From Cymbomonas tetramitiformis (Eukaryota > Chlorophyta > Pyramimonadophyceae > Pyramimonadales > Pyramimonadaceae): a stretch of DNA of 64,000 nt. Made by a program: the position numbers and the translations under genes. Below, piece by piece: positions 51,387 to 61,730 of the stretch (positions are counted from its first letter, which is position 1; the number at the start of each line of letters is the position of its first letter). A model generated the notes under the pieces. It saw only the letters and a list, made by a program, of their open reading frames with translations, was not told the origin of the DNA and made no database searches. The stretch lies in NCBI GenBank assembly GCA_001247695.2, contig LGRX02034574.1, forward strand, positions 1 through 64,000, given 5' to 3'.

Positions 51387-52480
51387 CATTCATCCGTGTG
51401 GATTTGCATATGGACAGCGTATGGATATCGTAAGGACCCATATGGACAACCGTATGGACGGTCTGAGCAGATTTCTGGCGAAACCTTGATGAATATGTAA
51501 GAACCATACGGACGACGCGTAATTGTGGTGTCCATATGAAAATGTCCCATGGACATCGTAAGGATTTCATATGGACACCGTATGGACCACCATATGGACA
51601 CCGTATGGACAGAAAACATGTCCACATGGTGTCCATACGCGTGGACAGAGGCACTAATCACCCGCACGACAGCGCAGGGACACCGTATGGAAACCCGTGT
51701 GGATAGCGTATGGACACCGTAACCGGACGTGCGGACAACGTATGGACAACCGTAAGGACATCGTATGGACAGCGCATGAAAATCGTAATCGCACGTGCGG
51801 ACACCGTATATAATCCCGCAAGGACGGCGTATGGACGGCGTATGGACATCGTAAACGTGCGCGCGGACGGCATATGGACTCCCATAAGGACAACGTATGT
51901 ACGTCGCATGGACATCATAACCAGACGTGCGGACAACGTATGGATAGCCGTAAGGACAGCGTATGGACATCATAATCGCACATGCGGACACCGTATGTAA
52001 TACCGTAAGGACAGCATATGGACGACGCATGGACATCGTAAACGCGCGTGCGGAGGGCATATGGACGCCCATAAAGAAAGCGTATGGACGACGCATGGAC
52101 ATCGTAACCGCACGTGCGGATACCGCAAGGACACCAAGTGGACAGTCGAATATAGATAGTCCAGACGTATGGACACGTGCGTCCGTACGTGTGGACGACG
52201 TCCTTATCCGGATGAACGTCGCTGTCCGTGCGGATGGAAACTTATTTACTTAGTATATTTTACATATCCACGCGTATGGACATCGGTGTCCGTACGTGTG
52301 GATAGCTTGTGATAATACTTATCCATGCGTATGGACGATCCCATCCACACGTATGAACAAGACGTCCGTACGTGTGAACACCGTATGGAAAGACGTAAGA
52401 TTTGTCAGCACGACAGAGCAGGACACTGCAGGACATTCACGAATGGTACACGTATATACAAAATGTTTACAAAATATTGT
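51387..52480. repeat. Left subterminal array of CGTATGGAC motifs
   Basis: More than 30 copies of CGTATGGAC and transition variants (CGTGCGGAC, CGCATGGAC, CGTAAGGAC) occur, mostly in plus orientation at 51.4-52.1 kb. Full palindromes appear toward 52.2-52.4 kb: 52182-52195, 52267-52280, 52289-52302. Long open frames on either strand here are by-products of the repeats. Confidence 0.9.
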
Positions 52481-52491
52481 GCTATTCTAGC

Positions 52492-54767
52492 CTAGCTTCT
52501 CGGCTTCTTTCCTGGCCTCTGGTCTTCTTTGGCAGGTGCAAGTGCATTCTTTTTCTTTTTAAATCTAAGAGGTGACTTTTTGGCAGCCTCGTTCTTGGAA
52601 CCGCCCCCCTCCTTCTTCTCCTCCTCCTCCTCCTCCTCCTTCTTCTCCTCCTCGGACGCCTCCTCATCGTCCACAGCCTCTCCTTCCTCTTCTTCATTAG
52701 CAGCGACAGCCTCATCCTCGACAGCCTCAACAACCGTCCCATCATCATCATCCTCATCATCGTCCGCGTTACCCTTTTCCTCCTCAACATCCGCATCGTG
52801 CATCTCTTCCTTCTGACACCCCCGCACGTCCTGAAACCAGTGACGGCTCGTTCCTCTCGTATGACACTGCAAGTGAATGCAACCTAAGTAAGTGCATTAA
52901 GAGCAAAGACAACAAATGACAAGCTAAATGCAACTAGAACAATACAAGCAAACACACCGTGACGGGGGGATATCCACGGTCCCGTTCCGATACCTCAGCA
53001 GGCTCCAACTTCAGGCCGGCCAGTTTTCTCCCTGTCATCCTCTCGGGATACAGCTTGTCCGTGTTGGCGTGCCTCAAGTAGGCCTTGTGTATCCTGCGTA
53101 CATAAACCACTTGTTAGACGGCGTCCTTACATATGTACACCGCCTTCCACCCGTATGGACGGCACAATAAATGGTGTCCACGCGTATGGACAGCGAAACA
53201 ACACCACGCACACATGTACACATGGACGTTCGCGTAAGTGCAAAAGGTAAAAATGTGAACGTTGCAGGGGAAGGCAGGGAGGGAGGGAGGACTTGCCAGA
53301 TAACATTTTTTCTTACTATAACTGACTGGAGGTTGTGCTCCAGCATCTCCATCGTTTTATTAGCCGTCCCGGTGCGGAGTTGCTCGGCACTCACGAGCTC
53401 ATCCACCATGGACATGTGGTGGGATAACATCCTCTCCACGGGGTAAACGTCCCCCTTCTCTGGGAGGTGCACCACAAACTCCACGTACAGCTCGTAGGTA
53501 TCCCTGGGCAAAAGCATCGGCTTCTCGTTTAAGGATTTCCCCGGCCCGATGGCGGCGACGGTTGCCCGACCGATGACGAGGTTGGAAAGGCCAGTTTTGG
53601 TGGCCTTGCCGGTGTCGTAACCGTCACCGATACGACCCACGTCCGCCTGGGGGGTGGCAAACACGTCAACCTGGTCCCCGACAGCCAAAGGGCCCTCCAG
53701 GTTGGGGGAGTGCTCGTCTGCCTGCGGCGCCGACCCTTCGGAGACCGTCTGTTGGGGCGCTTCCACCTGGACACCGTGGGGACGACGTATGGACTAAGTC
53801 GTTCGTACGGGCGACACACGCGTGGAAACATATAAGAAAAACAGTTAAGAACTGGCGCTCACTAGCCAAAACGTACACCCCTGTGGACAACGTGCAAACT
53901 ACGTGGTTCATAAGCGTGGAAACAATCAAGCGGCACAAGTTGAAAAAGGGTTCACATAACCACGCGCCTGGACACCGTTGGACAGCGAGTGGACACCGCA
54001 GTTTACAGGCGGAAGAGCACAAAAGTTACCTTCGGTTTCTTTTCAGGGGCTTCAGGGGCTTGGGCACCAAGCGCTTTGAAGATCTCAAAGTGCTTGCCTT
54101 CGGTGAGTGGGTTCCCAGCAGCCACTGCCAGAGCCACCTGCAGGCACGCATCTGTCTCCTCCGGGGTCGGCATATCCCTGTGCCCGTACACCTTGTACCC
54201 GGCCGCTGGACCCTTGTACCGGATGTGAAACCCGTCGGGGAAGTCCTGGGTGACCTTAAATTTCCAGCGACCGGGCCCATCCGAGTTATTTTTTAAATAA
54301 CTCAACCGGTTGGTGACGTATGTTTTGACCATGCGCAGGGGCACCTGCGGGTGTCGGGACTGGATATGCTTGGATATCTTGTTGTGCACGGCCACCCCGA
54401 TGACGGCGACCGTCCCAGGGGGCAGCTTGCCTGTTCCATGCCAGTCGTCGGTTATCTCCCGGGCGTCTTCCTTCATGTCGTTTAAAACTTGGGCGCCCGG
54501 GTCCAACACCAACCGCTCTGTATTTGCGGCCTGCGCAGCCTCTGCAGGTTTGGCTGCACCCCCTGCCCCGGCAGCCCCTGCAAACATCAGCATTTGCTGC
54601 TGCATGCTCTGCATTTGCTGCATCATTTGCTGCATCGCGGAGTTTGACCCGGTCGCCTCGACCAAGTTGGTTTGGCGACGGGTCGGTGTCGTGGAAGTGG
54701 GGGCGGGGGGTGGTGATTTTGGTTTCTGTGTGCGTTGTCTTCCGGGCTGAACTCGCAATCTGGTCAT
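52492..54767 (-). CDS. Four-exon accessory protein of the CACTA element (tnpA-like position)
   Basis: Exons 54767-54030, 53766-53297, 53093-52958 and 52866-52492 join in frame to about 572 residues. Donors are GTAACT, GCAAGT (a GC-AG intron) and GTGTGT; acceptors end GTCCAG, TACGCAG and TTGCAG. Exon 1 has a Met/Gln run (MQQMMQQMQSMQQQM), then a conserved-looking domain (VAVHNKISKHIQSRHPQVPL...DGFHIRYKGPAAGYKVYGHR). Exons 2-3 are mixed (YELYVEFVVHLPEKGDVYPV; IHKAYLRHANTDKLYPERM). Exon 4 ends with long Glu/Asp and Lys runs (KKSPLRFKKKK). I recognise no family; by location it could be the repeat-binding partner of the transposase. Confidence 0.65.
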
Positions 54768-56120
54768 GTTGGGAACTTACGAAACAAAAAAGCGAGGAGG
54801 TTCGTTTGCTGGAGGACTGTGGGCGTTTGTATTTGGCTTACTTTTGGCGGCGATGGCATGAAAACGGTCTTCACGGGCGTGGACAGCGCTGCCTTCGTGG
54901 CGTTCATCCGTACAGTACGGGCGTCCGAACGTATGACCGTTGAGCTGGTGTATGAGACAGCGTCGTCCATGGGCGATTTTGAACATGCATGTCTCAATTT
55001 CTTTTTTCTTTTTCAAATTGGTATCAGAGTTGAAAAAGGGTTCACATAACCACGCGCCTGGACACCGTTGGACAGCGAGTGGACACCGCAGTTTACAGGC
55101 GGAAGAGCACAAAAGTTACCTTCGGTTTCTTTTCAGGGGCTTCAGGGGCTTGGGCACCAAGCGCTTTGAAGATCTCAAAGTGCTTGCCTTCGGTGAGTGG
55201 GTTCCCAGCAGCCACTGCCAGAGCCACCCGCAGGCACGCATCTGTCTCCTCCGGGGTCGGCATATCCCTGTGCCCGTACACCTTGTACCCGGCCGCTGGA
55301 CCCTTGTACCGGATGTGAAACCCGTCGGGGAAGTCCTGGGTGACCTTAAATTTCCAGCGACCGGGCCCATCCGAGTTATTTTTTAAATAACTCAACCGGT
55401 TGGTGACGTATGTTTTGACCATGCGCAGGGGCACCTGCGGGTGTCGGGACTGGATATGCTTGGATATCTTGTTGTGCACGGCCACCCCGATGACGGCGAC
55501 CGTCCCAGGGGGCAGCTTGCCTGTTCCATGCCAGTCGTCGATTATCTCCCGGGCGTCTTCCTTCATGTCGTTTAAAACTTGGGCGCCCGGGTCCAACACC
55601 AACCGCTCTGTATTTGCGGCCTGCGCAGCCTCTGCAGGTTTGGCTGCACCCCCCGCCCCGGCAGCCCCTGCAAACATCAGCATTTGCTGCTGCTTGCTCT
55701 GCATTTGCTGCATCATTTGCTGCATCGCGGAGTTTGACCCGGTCGCCTCGACCAAGTTGGTTTGGCGACGGGTCGGTGTCGTGGAAGTGGGGGCGGGGGG
55801 TGGTGATTTTGGTTTCTGTGTGCGTTGTCTTCCGGGCTGAACTCGCAATCTGGTCATGTTGGGAACTTACGAAACAAAAAAGCGAGGAGGTTCGTTTGCT
55901 GGAGGACTGTGGGCGTTTGTATTTGGCTTACTTTTGGCGGCGATGGCATGAAAACGGTCTTCACGGGCGTGGACAGCGCTGCCTTCGTGGCGTTCATCCG
56001 TACAGTACGGGCGTCCGAACGTATGACCGTTGAGCTGGTGTATGAGACAGCGTCGTCCATGGGCGATTTTGAACATGCATGTCTCAATTTCTTTTTTCTT
56101 TTTCAAATTGGTATCAGAGT
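53938..56120. repeat. 1,090-bp tandem duplication containing exon 1
   Basis: 53938-55027 and 55028-56117 differ at about four positions (over 99% identity). The unit runs from inside intron 1, through exon 1, to upstream sequence ending TTGGTATCAGAGT. The second exon 1 copy (55857-55120) keeps an open frame; three of the four differences change an amino acid (Q/R, T/I, M/K). Confidence 0.95.
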
Positions 56121-56186
56121 CCTCTCTGTAGGGAAACGCGGTTTTATGAATATAAGTTTTGCCGTGCAGCGGGTTTCCATCATCGT

Positions 56187-56268
56187 GGGTGCTTGGCCGA
56201 GTGGTCAAATGTTGGTAAGCCGAACGCGTTACGCGCGAGGGTGAGGGGTTCGAATCCCCTTGGAGGTC
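56187..56268 (+). tRNA. tRNA-like sequence (Leu/Ser class), probably a pseudo-tRNA
   Basis: A-box TGGCCGAGTGG (56194-56204) and B-box GGTTCGAATCC (56247-56257) are perfect, with a T stem AGGGG/CCCCT and a long variable region as in tRNA-Leu or -Ser. The 5' GGGTGCT does not pair with the 3' TGGAGGT, and the anticodon stem is poor, so a working tRNA is unlikely. It could serve as an internal RNA polymerase III promoter. Confidence 0.55.
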
Positions 56269-56474
56269 CTTCTTCGGCTGTACGTGTGCCCACCGTGTGG
56301 ACACCCCACGGACAGCTCGTGGATTTTTAGCTTACATTATGTGTTAAAGAACACCCTGTTCGGGCTAGTGGATACCGGCGTCCATACGCGTGGACGACGG
56401 AACCATATGTCATCCGTACGCGTGATTCACCGTCTAAGCGTGTTGTGTTGATTTTCTCCGCCGGCATTGAGCAG

Positions 56475-59095
56475 GTGAATCAATTCCTCTTCGCACCAAC
56501 AGCGAAGTCCGCGAAACCCAACAGCTCCACGCCAAGATGATCAGAGAGGGACGAGTGCCTAAATCAATCATCGAGGAATTCATGAAGCAGAGCGGGGTCA
56601 AGGAACCATGCCCGATGTCAATCATTCCTGATTTTGACGTTGTAAAAGACTACCTTCTCGACTTGATGCACATCTTGTACAACCTGATTCACGGCGTCCA
56701 CTGCGTGATTTTTGGTGATGGTTGGGGACCGAACACACGCAACTATGCGCGAAAGATGAAGGTCCATCGATCGTGGGTTATCGCACCCCCACCCAGAAAT
56801 GTAAACGATCGAAGATCTGCTGCGAAGCGACTGGCAGGTAAGCTGGTAGGTCGTTTGCGAGTTTCTGCTGTTCCATACGGGTGGACACCTTGTTCCGTCC
56901 GGACGGACGTCCTATGCCACCGTTCGGACGACGTATGGACCCTCCACTGTATGCCTAACAATGTAAATTCTTCGCAGACAAACCATCACCGTGGGGACTG
57001 TCACCGATCGCAAAGACCGGTGCAATCAAGTGGGTACGAAGTTTGAAGCTCCCGACAAATATGGGACCTCTACCTAAGAAACTTTTGCAGGAGAAGTACA
57101 AAAGCCCGAATAAGGTGCGGAAGATGAAGGCCGCGGAGCTGGTGGTATCCCTCACTTCTGGGATACTGGGCGTTATTGCATCCTGGCAAAATGCTGACGG
57201 GCAAGTTCTCCGTCCACAATACGCGAAGTTCGTCGGCGAATTTGCGGTGGTGGTTCGAGAATTAACCGCCCCCTCAATTGATCCAGAGGTACGTTAATTA
57301 GCCTAATCCACGTGTGCTTCGGTGTGGACACCGTACGGACGCCGCACGGACGACGTATGAAGTCGTTGTCCATCCGGGTGTTCCTCCAGTATTCACACCT
57401 GTCATGTCCCGGTTCGAGATTAAGGTTGCCTCTCATTTTGCCTTTCAGGAAATGAACAAGCTGCAGAGCCGAGTCATGAAGTTGAGAGATGAGATGGAGC
57501 GGAACAACTCCCCTGAGGCGTTGGTGATTATGTCGCATCTTCTCGTGCACATTGTCGACCAGCTGAAGGACAACGGCCCTGCACGGGAAATCTGGATGTA
57601 TGTCTTCGAAGACTATTTCGGGTTGTTGAAGCTGTCCATCAAGACCCGCTCACAACCAGTCGCCAGCATGATGAAAGGATTGGAGTTGCGGCGAACGGTT
57701 TCCATGGTTGCGGGCATCAAGCAGATGCATCGAATTGGTCGAGCTCCGCATTATCGACCTCCTGCAAAGCAGAACATCTTTACAACAAAATCAAGCACTG
57801 TGCGGCCATCCGCTGGTGAGCACATCCATAAGTATTATGTGTACCATGCATGTCAGTCTGTCCATGCGTGTGGATGCTTTGTAAGTACGTTTGCACGTAG
57901 TTGTTCACACGCGTGGACAACGATCCATACGCACGGACAGTACTTTACTATTGTCCGTTTGATCAATAGCACTTGTCCAAGCGCGTGGACGAAGGGCCTT
58001 CCGTGCGGACGACGCCGCCCACACGTGTGGAATACCTGTCCGTACGCACGGATAGGTTTTCACTATTGTCCGTTTTTTCTCTCTTCAGTCTTCTTGTGAG
58101 ACAACTAATTCACTTGCGCGGCGTCAATCGCAACAGATGACAGGGAAAAGATTCAAGTTTATCTTCGTACCGAGTTCCCCGAGTACGACATTCTGTGCAA
58201 AAATTTCGACGACAGACTCGCCTTATTCAACAGGTACCAACTCATATGCGTGTCTGTAAATTGTGCAAATGCCATGTGGATGGCGTATGGACGGCGTACG
58301 GCCACCGTATGACAACGTACGGAACACTGAGTCCACCCGTGTGTACCTTGTGAATGCAGGAACGCTCTGCAACGGAATCGTCGCAACCGACGGGCGGGTC
58401 GTCGAAGGCCGATGACGAATGACGTGGTTCCGGTGTTTCTACAACCAGACACGTGGCGGAGGTGCCCAACAACTTTGCAGATTCAGCCTTTCACCGAGGA
58501 GGAGCAGGCCTTCGCCTTAGCCGGCATCGCCCCGTGGACGGAGTATCCTAGCATCAAGATCGGGCGTGAAGATTTCCGAGTGCACGACAGCGACATTGGT
58601 TTGAAGAGCTGTCAACGGTATTTCAAGAGCATCTTTCGAACTCCGGGAGTGCCAACTCAAGCCCAACTTCTTACAGGCGAGATACCGGACGATGACGTTG
58701 AAGATAGGTATGGGGAAATCATGAAGATTGTCAAGCTTGACCTTCCCGGTCACGAGATCTTTCTGTTGAAGGCCCGTTGGTACCCAAAGGCGGCTGCGCT
58801 TGCGGACGACATCAGCAAGAACATTTACCTGCGCAAAGACATGCCATGGGACGTGTCTCAGCCATTCGTTCGCGCAAACAGCATTGAGAATCAAGTGGTA
58901 ATTCAGGATGTTCCTTTCATGCCGGCTTGGCTTGCCCGGTTCAAAGGAAATGCTGTCCCTTTGGCCATTCGACGACGAACTGATTGCTTGCAAGTTGTGT
59001 TGGATCGCAAGGCGGATTTCTTCCGTGAACTCGATGGTAACAGTAGTAGCGAGGATGACAGTAGTAGCTCATCTGATTCAGATGATTGCGGATGA
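56475..59095 (+). CDS. CACTA tnp2-type transposase, central and C-terminal exons
   Basis: Exons 56475-56837, 56978-57288, 57449-57815, 58137-58233 and 58360-59095 join with matching phases at every junction to about 623 residues (donors GTAAGC, GTACGT, GTGAGC, GTACCA; acceptors CGCAG, TTCAG, AACAG, TGCAG). Exon 1 has DYLLDLMHILYNLIHGVHCV, matching the tnp2 L D.MH..KN motif. Exon 3 has LVIMSHLLVHIVDQLKDNGP and WMYVFEDYFGLLKLSIKTRS, the DUF4218 signature. Exon 5 has YGEIMKIVKLDLPG...LKARWY, DUF4216-like, and a Ser/Asp tail. Usual tnp2 proteins are 300-400 residues longer at the N-terminus, which is not found upstream. Confidence 0.82.
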
Positions 59096-59099
59096 TACA

Positions 59100-60216
59100 C
59101 GATGTAATATATATGTAAATAAACCGTATGTAGGCGGATACCTGTATTCACACGCATGATTCCGCTAATCCATGCGGGTAAACTCTTATCCACACGCGCG
59201 GATGTATGTGTCCACACGCGTGTTTCAACAAACTCCAATTTCGACGTCCATACGTATGGATTGGCGAATTCCGATCGTCCATACGTCTGTCCACACGGCG
59301 TCCGTACGCATGGGTTCGATCGGTGACACGCCTCCATGGTGCCCACATGGCTGATGAAGGGGCAGGAAATGCTCGGGCACACCCAGGCCCGGGTGCAATG
59401 GCTGTCCACACGTGCGGACAAGCGCAAACGAGTGGCGCAGCACGGGTCTCACACTGTCCATACGTCCGTCCACACGTCGTCCGTACGCGTCCGTACGGTC
59501 CAGGGACACGTCCCCATGGTGCCCATGTGGCTGATGAAGGGGCAGGAAATGCTCGGGTACACCCAGGCCCGGGTGCAATGGCTGTCCACACGTGCGGACA
59601 AGCACAAAAGAGTGGCACGGCACGGGCCTCACACTGTCCATACGCCCGTCCACACGTCGTCCGTACGCATGGGTTCGTCCAGGGACACGTCCACATGGTG
59701 TCCATATGGCTGAGGAAGGGGCAAGCAGTGCTCGGGTACACCCAGGCCCGGGTGCAATGGCTGTCCACACGTGCGGACAAGCGCAAAAGACTGGCACGGC
59801 ACGGGCCTCACACTGTCCATACGCCCGTCCACACGTCGTCCGTACGCGTCGGTACCGTCCAGGGACACGTCCCCATGGTGTCCATATGGCTGAGGAGGGG
59901 TAGAAGCGGCATTCCTCGCTGTCCGCACGTGTGGACAGCAATTTCCAACGGTTCATGCGTATGGACGGCACCTATCCATACGGTCGGGCAGTGTACGGAG
60001 CGTCCACACGCGTAATAAAATCAGGTAAACTAGCATACGTCGTCCACACGGGAGCACACGTATGGACGACGTGTGGATTTATCGTATGGACACCGTATGA
60101 ACATCACTTTTGCAAATTAGACATTTTCACACGTGTGGATTTTGCAAAAAAGGCGTCCATACGGCGTCCATCTGCGATCCACGCGTCGTTCATCTGAATT
60201 TCCACGCGTGTGGACA
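59100..60216. repeat. Right subterminal array with 180-bp tandem units
   Basis: TCCRYRCGYRYGGA palindromes recur, e.g. 59247-59260 and 60201-60214 (the latter 2 bp from the inverted repeat). From about 59300 to 59900 a unit of about 180 bp (GTGCCCA.ATGGCTGATGAAGG, GGGTGCAATGGCTGTCCACA, CACGGGCCTCACACTGTCCA) repeats 3.3 times. Long open frames here come from this periodicity. Confidence 0.9.
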
Positions 60217-60234
60217 GGCCAATAATTTGTAGGG

Positions 60235-61730
60235 TCTCTCGCATAATGAGTCTTCACACGCTGACAGGTCTCACACTGAGTGACCACAGCCTCCACGTCT
60301 TTCTTCAAATCGGCCCACCAATGGCGCTGCCACAAAAGATGCTGCGTCCGTCTTATGCCCCAATGTCCAGTTCTGGAGTGGTATTCCTTAACCAACGCGA
60401 GACGGTCAGCAGGCTTAGGTATTCTCACCTCCTTGCCCGACATAGTGACCATGTAGATCTCGTCCGTAGCCTCATCCCATCGATGTCGTGCTGCTCGTCT
60501 CCTTACTCGACGAACTTCCTCTTCTGGCAACCTCACTCTACCATTGGACTTCAACCATCTGAGGCACCATGCATCATCGTGTACATCTCGATGCTTGTCA
60601 CGGTCTACCTGCTGCTCAGCCACGCTGGCCATCAGGTCCTCGAATCTGGTGGTGCACGCCAACCTGGGGAGTCTCATCTCTGAATCTTTGGCAGGCGGAC
60701 TCCAGGCAGGCACATCCACGCGCGCTGCTGGGGTTGCGCCCTCCTTCACGAAGTGGTTCTCATGCCTCTGACGATACTGCGCCATGGTGTAGAGCTGCCA
60801 CTCTTTCTTCTTCTTCTTCTTGGTTCCAGCCTTCTGTCGCTGGGCTCCAATTCCTTCTGCGCCTTTCTGCCCTTGCGAGCACATTACCCGCAGCTTCTCC
60901 TCCCAGTCACGATGGGTCATAGTCTTCGCCACCTGCTGGGTATATGCATTCGAATTCTCAACCCATTCCGCCAGCAAAGCTTGCCTCTGCTGAAGGTCCG
61001 ACCTCTCGTGGTCTGCCCAGTTGTTGTCTACAGCGATGGGCTGTCCTGGGGAATTCTCTGCCTCTGGGGATTCCTCGCTGTGAGGGAGCCCCTTCCTGCT
61101 CGCTTCTGCGACCGCCATCAGCAGCTCCATTGCCCTGCGATCCATGGCCAGGCCCAGAATGCTTGCCAATTCTACGTCGTTCAGGCCATCGGCCATGCGT
61201 AGCTCACTTGCGCTGTAGCCCATGGCTCGCGCCTTCTCGTCGAGGTTCACTTCTCGAGATTCTTCCTCGGCGTCTTCATCGTCCTGGTTGCGCACCACGG
61301 TGCCCATTCTCGCTCTCTTGAACGCTCTTGACCCTTGCGTCGCCATGATGGTGGGAAGTGCCCTCAATGGTTCTCCCACCACGTTCACCACGTAGTGAGG
61401 CGCGCGGTCTGTCCTTATCACTGGCCTGGGATGCCAGCCCTTGCATATGATTGACGATACGATTCGTCCTTCTGGTCTCACCACCTTGCTCATGACGGAG
61501 CGAAACTGGTGGCTCTGGAACAAGTTGCTCCAATACGCTCGCAATCGGTGTGCGTAAGCGCCTGCTTGTGCTGCATCAAAGGACACTGGTCGGCCAATGA
61601 CGCTGGCAATGTACGGGAACACCTCGTCCCTGATCTTGGTTCCAGGTCTGTGTGACAACGGAGAAACGTTTTCCAGGATATAGCCTGGAGGCCTCTGCTG
61701 CTGCAGCTGCTGGAGTGTGGACAGAAGCCT
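60235..61730 (-). pseudogene. pol: G2 DNMT C-terminal half, linker and integrase zinc domain
   Basis: Continues the DNMT after the frameshift: LENVSPLSHRPGTKIRDEVF, FDAAQAGAYAHRLRAYWSNL, then MGYSASELRMADGLNDVELA and GLAMDRRAMELLMAVAEA. A Lys-rich linker leads to the zinc domain (YHSRTGHWGIRRTQHL, CETCQRVKTHYAR), cut by the CACTA element. It lacks the hAT MITE found in G1 and gives its empty site. Confidence 0.85.

Larger units (their letters stand above)
51369..60234. mobile_element. CACTA/EnSpm-type DNA transposon, 8,866 bp
   Basis: Terminal inverted repeats CCCTACAAATTATTGGCC are perfect over 18 bp at 51369-51386 and 60217-60234. TCT flanks both ends (51366-51368, 60235-60237). Joining the G2 flanks through one TCT gives the same length as G1 at this place, so the 3-bp duplication is exact, as known for CACTA elements. 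Inside are a tnp2-like gene (plus) and a second spliced gene (minus), with subterminal repeat arrays at both ends. The tnp2 N-terminus is absent, so this copy is probably not autonomous. Confidence 0.92.

Noticed and set aside
52529..52816. Ser/Phe-rich plus-strand frame
   Set aside because: It is the complement of the Glu/Lys-rich exon 4 of the minus-strand CACTA gene.
55018..56120. TTGGTATCAGAGT as primer-binding sites of LTR elements
   Set aside because: No LTR precedes either site; both are at the ends of a tandem duplication in the CACTA element. Kept only as a curiosity.
56187..56268. Functional tRNA gene
   Set aside because: Acceptor arms do not pair and the anticodon stem has a mismatch.
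59148..60015. Long open frames (up to 269 codons) on both strands
   Set aside because: They arise from the 180-bp periodic motif array at the CACTA right end; the peptides are translations of the palindromes.
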